In this document: piece after piece, positions 43,082 to 50,595 of the stretch
How the letters are laid out: each line of letters begins with the position of its first letter
How positions within the stretch are numbered: position 1 is the first letter of the stretch
Source of the DNA: Chitinophaga polysaccharea
Lineage (GTDB): Bacteria; Bacteroidota; Bacteroidia; Chitinophagales; Chitinophagaceae
Assembly (NCBI RefSeq): GCF_902150045.1
Contig: NZ_CABFVU010000002.1
Location: 124,001 to 188,000 of the forward strand
Direction of reading: 5' to 3'
DNA length: 64,000 nt
The notes under the pieces: model-generated
Databases searched by the model: none
What the model was told of the DNA's origin: nothing
What the model saw: the letters and a program-made list of their open reading frames with translations, nothing else
Made by a program: the position numbers and the translations under genes

Positions 43082-43521
43082 CTCAGGATTTTGATGATTT
43101 CGCTGATTACTTTGATTTTATTTTTTCTTTTTATAAATGCTACCACTAAATTACCATCCGGGCAATAAGCGGCAAAACCAATCCGCCGTTTTTGCCGTTT
43201 TTTGCCAAACTATTTACAAACCGCTTTTACGCCTCAAACTGGGCTAAGTACATGCACTAAGCATTGAAAGTGCATCAGTAGTTCGTGTTGACCGTATGAG
43301 GGGTGTATGAGGACTGTATAGTGAGTACTACACATAGACGACTCCTAAGTATCTGAGAAGTATGCGACAGGTATGCAGGAAGTATCTGTACTCCCATTCA
43401 ATTACCACTGTTTCGCAAATCTCCCGGCCCTGTATGCAGAGAATTATCCCTCGGTGATCCCTGATATACTAATACTAAAATCAAGTAATCAGCGAAATCA
43501 TCAAAATCCTGAGTCAGACAA
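43074..43521. repeat. Palindromic element B (38-bp perfect inverted repeat with 355-bp non-coding interior)
   Basis: The arms 43074-43111 and 43484-43521 are perfect 38-bp complements starting TTGTCTGACTCAGGATT. After a one-base bulge they pair for a further 8 bp (43113-43120 with 43476-43483). No frame of useful length exists inside. The interior (43121-43475) has small dyads: ATGCACT/AGTGCAT at about 43253-43274, and GGCAAAA/TTTTGCC. A stretch at about 43291-43396 repeats GTATG and AAGTATCTG. The left arm overlaps the copA stop codon. It shares its ends with element C and its plan with A. Confidence 0.85.
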
Positions 43522-43538
43522 AATCCGCGCTAATCGCG

Positions 43539-43546
43539 TATCTTCG
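43539..43546 (+). promoter_or_regulatory. Probable -7 box of recQ
   Basis: TATCTTCG differs from TAnnTTTG at one base; the ftsX box TATTTTCG shows the same change. It predicts transcription from about 43553, 15 bases before the TTG start. Confidence 0.4.
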
Positions 43547-43567
43547 CATTAACCATTAAATTTTTAT

Positions 43568-45472
43568 TTGAGCACGCCCGTAGCCATATTACAGCAATAT
43601 TGGGGATACGAACAGTTTCGCCCCTTACAGGAAGATATCGTGAACGCTGTACTGGAAAGACAGGATACACTGGCTTTGCTTCCCACCGGCGGCGGCAAGT
43701 CCATTTGTTTCCAGGTGCCGGCCATGATAAAGCCCGGGCTATGCCTGGTGATCACTCCTCTCATTGCGCTGATGAAAGACCAGGTGGCTAATCTCAAAAA
43801 AAGAGGGATCACCGCCTATGCTGTGTATTCCGGAATGCCCTTCCAGGAAGTAGAAAGAGTGCTGGAAGCCGCCCGGCGCGGAGGATGCAAGTTCCTGTAC
43901 GTATCTCCTGAACGACTGCAAAGCAAACTTTTTCAAACCTATTGTGATGGGCTCCCGGTAAATTTGCTGGCTGTTGATGAAGCACATTGTATCTCGCAGT
44001 GGGGATACGATTTCCGCCCGGCATACCTGCAGATCGCAGATATCCGTAGCTTCTTTCCCGATGCACCGGTGCTGGCGCTTACCGCTTCAGCCACCCCACG
44101 GGTACAGGCAGACATCTGCGAGAAACTACTGATGAAAGATGCCAGAGTTTTTACCAAAAGCTTTGCCAGGTCTAATCTTTCATACAGCGTACTGGAAGAA
44201 CCCACTAAAATTGATAAGGTAAAACATATACTGGACCGCGTGCCCGGTTGTGGCATTGTTTATTGCCGTAACCGCAAACGTACCAAAGAAATTGCGTCGC
44301 TGCTGGAGTTACAGGGGATCCCTGCCAGTTATTACCATGCCGGTTTGCCACAGGCTGAAAGAGCCGCAAGACAGGAAGCCTGGATCAATAATGAAACACG
44401 CATCATGGTTTGTACCAACGCCTTCGGTATGGGCATCGATAAACCCGATGTGCGCATTGTAGTGCATTACGATATGCCCGACGGGCTGGAGGCCTATTAC
44501 CAGGAAGCCGGCCGCGCGGGCAGGGATGAACAGAAAGCATATGCGGTGCTGTTATACAATGAAGAGGAGCTTGCAGAAATGCATGAGCGGATTGCATTGC
44601 AGTTTCCTACACTGGAACAGATCAGGGAAGTATACCAGGGCATTGTTAATTACCTGCAGGTGCCCGTTGGCAGCGCAGAAGGTTTGTACTTCGATTTTGA
44701 TATCAACGATTTTGCCCGCACTTTTCACCTTAATCTCACCATGGCATACAGCGCTGTGCGCCTGCTGGAACAGGAAGGCGTGCTGCAACTCAGTGAAAGC
44801 GTATTCCTCCCGTCTCGTGCAGAATTTGTTACCAATAAGGAGTCCCTTTATGAATTTGAAAATGCTTACCCCGCCCTGGAGGAAATCATTAAAACACTGT
44901 TACGCACCTACGAAGGGATTTTCGATAATGCAGTACCCATTTACGAGCGGCAAATAGGCCGTATTATGCTTACGGAAGATGATGAGATCGCGGCCCAGCT
45001 GCAGCAACTGCACCAATATGGCATAATAAATTATCAGCCCCGCCGCGATGAACCGCAGCTGTGCTTCCTGCAGGAACGGGTATCTGCACAAAACCTGCGC
45101 ATCAATATGGCGAGGGTGGAAGTGCGTAAAAAAGTGTATGCCGACCGGCTGGAAGCGATGTTTACGTATGCCCGTAACCGTGATATATGCCGCACACAGC
45201 AACTGGTGGCTTACTTTGGGGAAAAAGACGCTGTACCTTGCGGCGTTTGTGATGTTTGTTTGAAAAAGAAATCACAGCCAATAGATGCCGCCGGGTTTAA
45301 ACGTATATCCGATCACGTTATCACAGTGCTGAAAGAGCAACCACTGCTGTTTAATGTGCTGCAAAACAAACTGCCTGACGTAAAAAGAAGCGACCTGATG
45401 GAAGTATTGCAATTCCTCAACGAAGAAGGGCTGGTAGTACGGGACGACGCCGGACGGCTCTCCTGCCCTTAA
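43568..45472 (+). CDS. recQ: ATP-dependent DNA helicase RecQ
   Basis: RecQ is a 3'-5' superfamily 2 helicase acting in recombination and replication-fork repair. The 634-residue product has motif 0 FRPLQEDIV, Walker A LPTGGGKSICFQVPA, DEAH box VDEAHCISQWGYDFRP and motif VI YYQEAGRAGRDEQKAY. The zinc-binding cysteines are in DICRTQQ...PCGVCDVC, and a C-terminal winged-helix region follows. A full HRDC domain is not evident. The start is TTG at 43568; the next in-frame ATG falls after the Walker A motif, so it cannot be used. The gene is bracketed by palindromic elements B and C. Confidence 0.94.
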   Translation: MSTPVAILQQYWGYEQFRPLQEDIVNAVLERQDTLALLPTGGGKSICFQVPAMIKPGLCLVITPLIALMKDQVANLKKRGITAYAVYSGMPFQEVERVLEAARRGGCKFLYVSPERLQSKLFQTYCDGLPVNLLAVDEAHCISQWGYDFRPAYLQIADIRSFFPDAPVLALTASATPRVQADICEKLLMKDARVFTKSFARSNLSYSVLEEPTKIDKVKHILDRVPGCGIVYCRNRKRTKEIASLLELQGIPASYYHAGLPQAERAARQEAWINNETRIMVCTNAFGMGIDKPDVRIVVHYDMPDGLEAYYQEAGRAGRDEQKAYAVLLYNEEELAEMHERIALQFPTLEQIREVYQGIVNYLQVPVGSAEGLYFDFDINDFARTFHLNLTMAYSAVRLLEQEGVLQLSESVFLPSRAEFVTNKESLYEFENAYPALEEIIKTLLRTYEGIFDNAVPIYERQIGRIMLTEDDEIAAQLQQLHQYGIINYQPRRDEPQLCFLQERVSAQNLRINMARVEVRKKVYADRLEAMFTYARNRDICRTQQLVAYFGEKDAVPCGVCDVCLKKKSQPIDAAGFKRISDHVITVLKEQPLLFNVLQNKLPDVKRSDLMEVLQFLNEEGLVVRDDAGRLSCP

Positions 45473-45477
45473 GCGGA

Positions 45478-45660
45478 TTTTGTCTGACTCAGGATTAAAC
45501 TTATTTCGCTGATTACGCTGATTGGATTTTATAACTGATTAAAAAGATTTGGGGAGAAATAAGCGAAAGTATCCGCTTAAATCTCCCCAAATCATTTTAA
45601 ATACAAAGTAATCCAATCAGCGTAATCAGCGAAATAAGTTTAATCCTGAGTCAGACAAAA
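45478..45660. repeat. Palindromic element C (51-bp perfect inverted repeat with inner hairpin)
   Basis: The arms 45478-45528 and 45610-45660 are perfect 51-bp complements. They start TTTTGTCTGACTCAGGATTA and contain the internal repeat CGCTGATTACGCTGATT. The inner hairpin GATTTGGGGAGA / TCTCCCCAAATC (45546-45557, 45582-45593) extends through TAAGCG and resembles the inner hairpin of element A. It lies between convergent recQ and the Gfo/Idh gene and could terminate both. Confidence 0.88.
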
Positions 45661-45664
45661 CTCG

Positions 45665-46711
45665 CTATAGATCGATCACCTTGCCTTCTTTGCTGCTTTC
45701 AAAAGCAGCTTCAATTACTTTGATCACTTTAATGGCATCCTGCGCAGGTACCGGGTTAGGGGCTTTATTTACCAATGCTTCGTAAATGCCCTGGTAATAA
45801 TCCATGTAGTTGCCATGGCCACCGGGAATATACTTCTTTACCACTTCACCATTAATTTCTGTATGAAGCAGGCCCCATTCATGTGGTTGTTCTGCTCCCC
45901 AGTCCGGGCTGTCGGGGAATAAGCCTCTCTGTAACTGTGCTTCCTGGATATCGGATTTTGTTTTGATAAAGGAACCGATACGGCCATGCAGCTGGTAAGC
46001 CGGCAGGGCTTCACGCACCAGGTAGTTGCACTTTACGCGGGCCCGCAGGTTATCGTAGTAAAGTACCAGTTCAAAGTAATCATCCACAACAGAATCGCGA
46101 CGGATGATGCGGATATCAGCCCATACCCGTTTAGGCATGCCAAACAGGGTAATGGCCTGGTCGATGAGATGAGAGCCCAGGTCGTACAGGGCGCCGGTAC
46201 CAGGGCCTCCTACTTCTTTATGCTTTTTATAGCTCAGCTCTTCCTTGAAACGGTCGTAGTGTATTTCTGCTTCCAGTACATCGCCCAGCTGACCGGACTG
46301 CAATACCTGTTTTACAACTTTATAGTCGCTGTCGTAGCGGCGATTGTGGTAAACGCTGAGCAGCAGGCCTTTTTCAGCGGCCAATGCGGCCAGTTTTTCC
46401 CCCTCTCCGGCGTGGACGGTAAAGGGCTTTTCCACGATCACATTCTTTCCTGCTTCCAGTGCGGCTTTTACAAAATCGAAGTGTGTGTAGTTGGGTGTAT
46501 TTACCACAATCAGTTCCAGGTCTTTGTCGGCCAGCATATCTTCCATGCTCGTATATACTTTAACGTTAGGATAGCGCTGACGTGCCAGGTTTTTACTTCT
46601 TTCTACTACTGCTGTAAATTCAAATCCAGGGTTCACATGCAGGAAAGGGGCATGAAATATCTGTCCAGACATGCCGTACGAGCATACGCCCGTTTTAATA
46701 ATTCTACTCAT
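45665..46711 (-). CDS. Gfo/Idh/MocA family oxidoreductase
   Basis: The 348-residue product has an N-terminal Rossmann domain (GVCSYGMSGQIFHAPFL) and the family motif GKNVIVEKPFTVHAGEG, whose Lys is the usual catalytic residue. The C-terminal alpha/beta domain carries GTGALYDLGSHLIDQAITLFG. Enzymes of this family oxidise or reduce sugars, inositols or biliverdin with NAD(P); the substrate here is unclear. An inverted repeat GACAGC-N5-GCTGTC (46737-46753) lies upstream and could be an operator. Confidence 0.9.
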   Translation of the reverse strand: MSRIIKTGVCSYGMSGQIFHAPFLHVNPGFEFTAVVERSKNLARQRYPNVKVYTSMEDMLADKDLELIVVNTPNYTHFDFVKAALEAGKNVIVEKPFTVHAGEGEKLAALAAEKGLLLSVYHNRRYDSDYKVVKQVLQSGQLGDVLEAEIHYDRFKEELSYKKHKEVGGPGTGALYDLGSHLIDQAITLFGMPKRVWADIRIIRRDSVVDDYFELVLYYDNLRARVKCNYLVREALPAYQLHGRIGSFIKTKSDIQEAQLQRGLFPDSPDWGAEQPHEWGLLHTEINGEVVKKYIPGGHGNYMDYYQGIYEALVNKAPNPVPAQDAIKVIKVIEAAFESSKEGKVIDL

Positions 46712-46762
46712 ACTCTTAAATATATTGATGTAAGCAGACAGCGAATTGCTGTCGTTGCGTAA

Positions 46763-48316
46763 TTAAAACCAGCTTTTACTTTTACTGCTTTTTCCGCCGA
46801 GACCCAATGCGCCTAAGAGGCTGCGGGTGATAATGTTGGCGGCAGTGCGGCCCACCTGCCGGGCTACAGAGCTATCCATTACCTGTTCCAATACGCCTTT
46901 TTCCTGTTTTTGTTTGCCGGAAGATTTAGGTGCTGCTTCAGCGGCAGCGGTCTTTTCGGCTGCCTCCTGCAACTTGGCGGTAAGGATCTCATAAGCGCTC
47001 TGGCTGTCAATTTCCTCGCCGTATTTTTTTACCAGCTTGGAGTTATTTACCAGCCCGTCAATTTCTGCGGTTGTCAGTACATCCATGCGTGACCTGGGCG
47101 ATACCAGCATGGTGGCGGCCAGGGGGGTAGGAACGCCCTTTTCATTTAAACAGGTGATGAGCGCTTCACCAATGCCTATCTGGGTAAGCAGTTCATCTGT
47201 TTTATAGAAGTCGGACAGCGGGTAGTTTTCCGCAGTTTGCTTGATGGTTTTCCGGTCGTTGGCAGTAAAGGCGCGCAGGGCGTGTTGTACCTTAAGACCG
47301 AGTTGGCCCAGTACAGAAGGAGGTACATCCATCGGGTTTTGGGTACAGAAGAAAATACCCACACCTTTTGAACGGATCAGTTTAATAATAGTGTCTATCT
47401 GTTTTAACAGGGCATCGCTGGCCTCATTGAAAATAAGATGGGCTTCATCAATAAACATTACCAGCTTGGGCTTATCCAGGTCGCCTTCTTCAGGAAGGGT
47501 GGCGTACAGTTCTGCCAGCAGGCTGAGCATGAAGGTAGAAAAGAGTTTCGGCCGGTCCTGTATATCACTTACACGCAATATGGATATGATACCACGGCCA
47601 TCGTCGCTGATACGCATCAGGTCATCTACCTCAAAAGATTTCTCTCCAAAAAAAAGCGCGGCGCCCTGTTGTTCCAGTTCAATCACCTTACGCAACACTG
47701 TGCCGGTGGAGGTAGTAGATATCTTCCCGTAATCTTTTTCCAGATCTGCTTTACCTTCATCCCCTGCAAACTGCAATACTTTTTTAAAGTCTTTCAGATC
47801 GAGTAGGGGCAGTTTATTATCATCGCAATACTTGAAAAGCATGGCTACCAGCCCTGCCTGCGTGTCGTTCAGCTCCAGTATCTTCGACAGGAGGATAGGT
47901 CCGAACTCGCTAACAGTGGCGCGTAAGCGTACGCCCTTTTCCTGGCTGAGCGATAACAGCTCAGAAGGGTAGGCTGCGGCGCTCCAGGTACCGCCTATTT
48001 TCTGGTAACGTTCCGCAATTTTGGGATTGTCGGTACCTGCAGCAGCGATACCACTGAGGTCTCCTTTAATGTCCATCAATAACACTGGTACACTGGCATC
48101 GCTAAGCCCTTCAGCGATCACCTGCAATGTTTTTGTTTTACCTGTACCGGTAGCGCCGGCAATTAATCCATGACGGTTAAGCGTTTTAAGCGGCAGGAAA
48201 ACATCCGCGCCGGTTACTACTTCACCGTTCAGCATGGCACAACCCAGCTTGAAATGCTCGCCTTTAAAAGTATAGCCGCTTTTGATATATTCCAGAAATG
48301 CATCCTGATTGGCCAT
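46763..48316 (-). CDS. HerA-like ATPase (DUF853 family)
   Basis: The 517-residue product is a RecA-fold ATPase of the HerA/FtsK superfamily, similar to E. coli YjgR. It has Walker A IAGATGTGKTKTLQ, Walker B KLVMFIDEAHLIFNEA, the following GVGIFFCTQNPMDVPPSVLGQ, and a basic C-terminus rich in Lys and Ser. HerA relatives translocate DNA, but the physiological role of the DUF853 branch is not established. It stands alone: the usual archaeal HerA partner nuclease NurA is absent. Confidence 0.9.
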   Translation of the reverse strand: MANQDAFLEYIKSGYTFKGEHFKLGCAMLNGEVVTGADVFLPLKTLNRHGLIAGATGTGKTKTLQVIAEGLSDASVPVLLMDIKGDLSGIAAAGTDNPKIAERYQKIGGTWSAAAYPSELLSLSQEKGVRLRATVSEFGPILLSKILELNDTQAGLVAMLFKYCDDNKLPLLDLKDFKKVLQFAGDEGKADLEKDYGKISTTSTGTVLRKVIELEQQGAALFFGEKSFEVDDLMRISDDGRGIISILRVSDIQDRPKLFSTFMLSLLAELYATLPEEGDLDKPKLVMFIDEAHLIFNEASDALLKQIDTIIKLIRSKGVGIFFCTQNPMDVPPSVLGQLGLKVQHALRAFTANDRKTIKQTAENYPLSDFYKTDELLTQIGIGEALITCLNEKGVPTPLAATMLVSPRSRMDVLTTAEIDGLVNNSKLVKKYGEEIDSQSAYEILTAKLQEAAEKTAAAEAAPKSSGKQKQEKGVLEQVMDSSVARQVGRTAANIITRSLLGALGLGGKSSKSKSWF

Positions 48317-48392
48317 GACGTAATTTTTTTTATGAAGATAATAAAAAGAACAAGCGGTTGAGCTTCAAATTATTATCAGGCATTATGTACTG

Positions 48393-48461
48393 TTTATCGA
48401 TCATTAATTATTGATAATCGATAAATTTATTTTGAATTTCGATAAAGTAGAAATACCTTTG
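48393..48461 (+). promoter_or_regulatory. Promoter with three operator-like ATCGATAAA boxes (DUF2975/HTH operon)
   Basis: A full Bacteroidota promoter is visible: TTTG at 48431-48434, 19 bases, then TACCTTTG at 48454-48461. TTTATCGAT (48393-48401) and ATCGATAAA (48417-48425) form an inverted repeat. A third copy, TTCGATAAA (48438-48446), lies between the -33 and -7 elements exactly 21 bp (two helical turns) after the second. Binding at the third box would block RNA polymerase. The Cro/CI-type regulator encoded in the operon is the natural candidate. Confidence 0.65.
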
Positions 48462-48482
48462 AGGTAATAAACAGGGCGTAAC

Positions 48483-48965
48483 ATGAAAATCAGTAAGTAT
48501 CTTCTCCCGTTGAAAATCGTGCTGCTCGTTTCTGTATTGATCAGCGTTTATATCACGATCTTTAATGGTGTTGCTTTTTTTCAGTCAGGGTTTAATCCTG
48601 ATACGCCGGGCCTGAAAGTAGCGGTGCTTCAGAATACTATACTGGGATTACTTTACCTGTTAATGACCTTTTACCTGTTCCGGCTGCTGATTGGTGCGGG
48701 AAGTGAAGATATTATCTCCCGGAAAAATCTGAGTGCAGTAAAAGGGATCTTACTTGTTTTATCTGGCCTGTTGCTCACCAAAATTGTTTTTGCATGGATA
48801 GCAGCAGATAATGTGAAGGTGTACAACAACCGGCTTTATTTCAGATTGCTGAGTGTACTGGGAGCCAGCTGGGAGCTGCTGATGGCTTTCATGGTGATCC
48901 TGGCGCTGGCCATCGTTTTCGAAAGAGCGGTAAGCCTCAAGGAAGAACAGGCGCTCACCATTTAA
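48483..48965 (+). CDS. DUF2975 membrane protein
   Basis: The 160-residue product has four transmembrane helices and the DUF2975 pattern, with the conserved NTILGLLYLLMTFYLFRLL and a SEDIISRKNLSAVK loop. Its function is unknown. In many Bacteria the family is encoded next to a YozG-type HTH regulator, as here (next gene after 21 bases); the pair probably forms an autoregulated unit. The promoter contains three operator-like boxes. Confidence 0.87.
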   Translation: MKISKYLLPLKIVLLVSVLISVYITIFNGVAFFQSGFNPDTPGLKVAVLQNTILGLLYLLMTFYLFRLLIGAGSEDIISRKNLSAVKGILLVLSGLLLTKIVFAWIAADNVKVYNNRLYFRLLSVLGASWELLMAFMVILALAIVFERAVSLKEEQALTI

Positions 48966-48986
48966 TGACCTAAACTGTAATATACA

Positions 48987-49190
48987 ATGGGGATAATTGT
49001 CAATCTGGACGTGATGCTGGCCAAAAGAAAGATGTCGCTGACAGAGCTGAGTGTACAGGTGGGCATTACGATGGCAAATCTCAGTATATTAAAAAGCGGC
49101 AAAGCGAAAGCCATCCGTTTTTCCACACTGGAAGAGATTTGCAGGGTACTGCAATGCCAGCCGGGCGATATATTGGAATACAAGGAATAG
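48987..49190 (+). CDS. YozG-type helix-turn-helix regulator
   Basis: The 67-residue product is a single Cro/CI-type domain: KMSLTELSVQVGITMANLSILKSG forms the helix-turn-helix, followed by FSTLEEICRVLQCQPGDILEY. It is the usual partner of DUF2975 proteins. Autoregulation through the ATCGATAAA boxes upstream of the DUF2975 gene is proposed. A strong terminator follows 24 bases after the stop. Confidence 0.92.
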   Translation: MGIIVNLDVMLAKRKMSLTELSVQVGITMANLSILKSGKAKAIRFSTLEEICRVLQCQPGDILEYKE

Positions 49191-49214
49191 AGTGCTTTTT
49201 CATACATGATAGAC

Positions 49215-49249
49215 AAAAAAAATCTGCTATTCGTTAGCAGATTTTTTTT
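49215..49249. terminator. Bidirectional terminator between HTH and GroES-like genes
   Basis: A perfect 15-bp stem (eight A then TCTGCTA, paired with TAGCAGA then eight T) with the 5-base loop TTCGT lies between convergent genes and has U tracts on both strands. Confidence 0.9.
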
Positions 49250-49273
49250 ATTTAATAAGATGAATAAGATGTT

Positions 49274-49654
49274 TTACAGGTCTTCTTCTCTTTCCAGCAT
49301 TAAAATAGCAGCCTGCGGTACGATATAATAGGTTTCCTCCTCGTATACCACCGCTGTGGAACCACTGAGCAGGAAAATAGCCAGGTCGCCTTCTTTCACC
49401 TGTAATGGAATATACTTTACTTTTTCTTCTTCCGGTTTCCAGGCTTCGTCATTGTCGGCCGGTACCGGTATAACATATCCCGGCCCTGTTTTGATCACAT
49501 AGCCGCGTTGAACCTTTTCCTTTTCCTGTACTCCCGGGGGTAGGTATAACCCACTGCTGGTACGCTCGTGGGGAGTAGCTGGCTTTATCAGCACACGGTC
49601 GCCCACAACGATCAGTTTTTTCAATTTATTATCTGTTGTTATATGTATAGCCAT
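49274..49654 (-). CDS. Solitary GroES-like (Cpn10 fold) protein
   Basis: The 126-residue product has the Cpn10 beta-barrel pattern: LIVVGDRVLIKPATPHERTSSGLYLPP (the mobile-loop region), RGYVIKTGPGYVIP, and VKEGDLAIFLLSGSTAVVYEEETYYIV. It is about 30 residues longer than canonical GroES, with an acidic insert DNDEAWKPEEEKVKYIP, and no groEL is adjacent. It is probably a specialised co-chaperone or a protein using only the fold. Confidence 0.85.
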   Translation of the reverse strand: MAIHITTDNKLKKLIVVGDRVLIKPATPHERTSSGLYLPPGVQEKEKVQRGYVIKTGPGYVIPVPADNDEAWKPEEEKVKYIPLQVKEGDLAIFLLSGSTAVVYEEETYYIVPQAAILMLEREEDL

Positions 49655-49711
49655 ACATTGTTGCTATCAAATATAATGCAGCAGCAAAAAAAATGACAGA
49701 CTGACAGTGAT

Positions 49712-50551
49712 CTAAATACTACTGAGTGAAAAAGTTTCACCTGCCCGGATACCTTTTTCAGTTTGTTGCAGCATACAGCATTCATTTACTGGGTCGTGTT
49801 CCAGGTAAAGGATAAATTCCTTGTCAGCAGCTTCCTGCAGGAAGCTCTTCTTTTCCTGCAATGTTTTCAGTGGAAACATGTCATACGCCATTACATATGG
49901 CAATGGAATATGACCGGTGGAAGGCAACAGGTCAGCCATGTATACAATAGTTTTACCCTTGTAGCTGATCTGTGGCAGCATCATGGCATCGGTATGTCCG
50001 TTGGCAAAGCGGATCGAAACATGTTCAGTGAAATTCACTCCTTCAAGATGATCAATAAATTTCAGCTGACCGCTTTCTTGTATTGGCAGTATATTTTCTT
50101 TCAGGAAAGAGGCCTTTTCCCGGTCGTTAGGTTGTGTGGCCCATTTCCAGTGGTCCTCATTGCTCCAGTAGGTAGCATTTTTAAATGCGGGAACCAGCCG
50201 TTCGCCCTGGCGGATAATGCTGCCGCCGCAATGATCAAAGTGAAGATGGGTCAGGAACATATCGGTGATATCATCACGGTGGAAACCATGTGCTGCCAGT
50301 GATTTATCAAGGGTGGCATCGCCATGCAGATAATAATGGCTGAAGAACTTTGCGTCCTGTTTGTTGCCAATGCCGTTATCTACCAGGATGAGGCGGTTGC
50401 CGTCTTCAATGAGCAGGCAACGCATGGCCCAGGTACATAGATTGTTTTCATCTGCAGGGTTCAGTTTATTCCAGATAGTTTTGGGCACTACGCCAAACAT
50501 GGCGCCGCCATCCAGTTTAAAGAATCCTGTTTCAATGGTGTATAATTTCAT
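49712..50551 (-). CDS. MBL-fold metallo-hydrolase
   Basis: The 279-residue product has the metallo-beta-lactamase fold with the two-metal motif THLHFDHCGG, a later NGHTDAM histidine, the bridging Asp in VYMADLLPS and a C-terminal LEHDP. The start MKLYTIETGFFKLDGGAMFG and the layout resemble YtnP/AiiA-like lactonases, but the substrate cannot be assigned. It is the last gene of a long leftward series and follows the MFS gene by 44 bases. Confidence 0.88.
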   Translation of the reverse strand: MKLYTIETGFFKLDGGAMFGVVPKTIWNKLNPADENNLCTWAMRCLLIEDGNRLILVDNGIGNKQDAKFFSHYYLHGDATLDKSLAAHGFHRDDITDMFLTHLHFDHCGGSIIRQGERLVPAFKNATYWSNEDHWKWATQPNDREKASFLKENILPIQESGQLKFIDHLEGVNFTEHVSIRFANGHTDAMMLPQISYKGKTIVYMADLLPSTGHIPLPYVMAYDMFPLKTLQEKKSFLQEAADKEFILYLEHDPVNECCMLQQTEKGIRAGETFSLSSI

Positions 50552-50595
50552 TATTCTTAAGTTTTACCGGAGTTGCTTATTGAAAGGTACTTAAT

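Noticed and set aside
23659..45660. Palindromic elements A, B and C as insertion sequences
   Set aside because: No transposase frame or target-site duplication is visible; they are better described as non-autonomous repeats of unknown origin.
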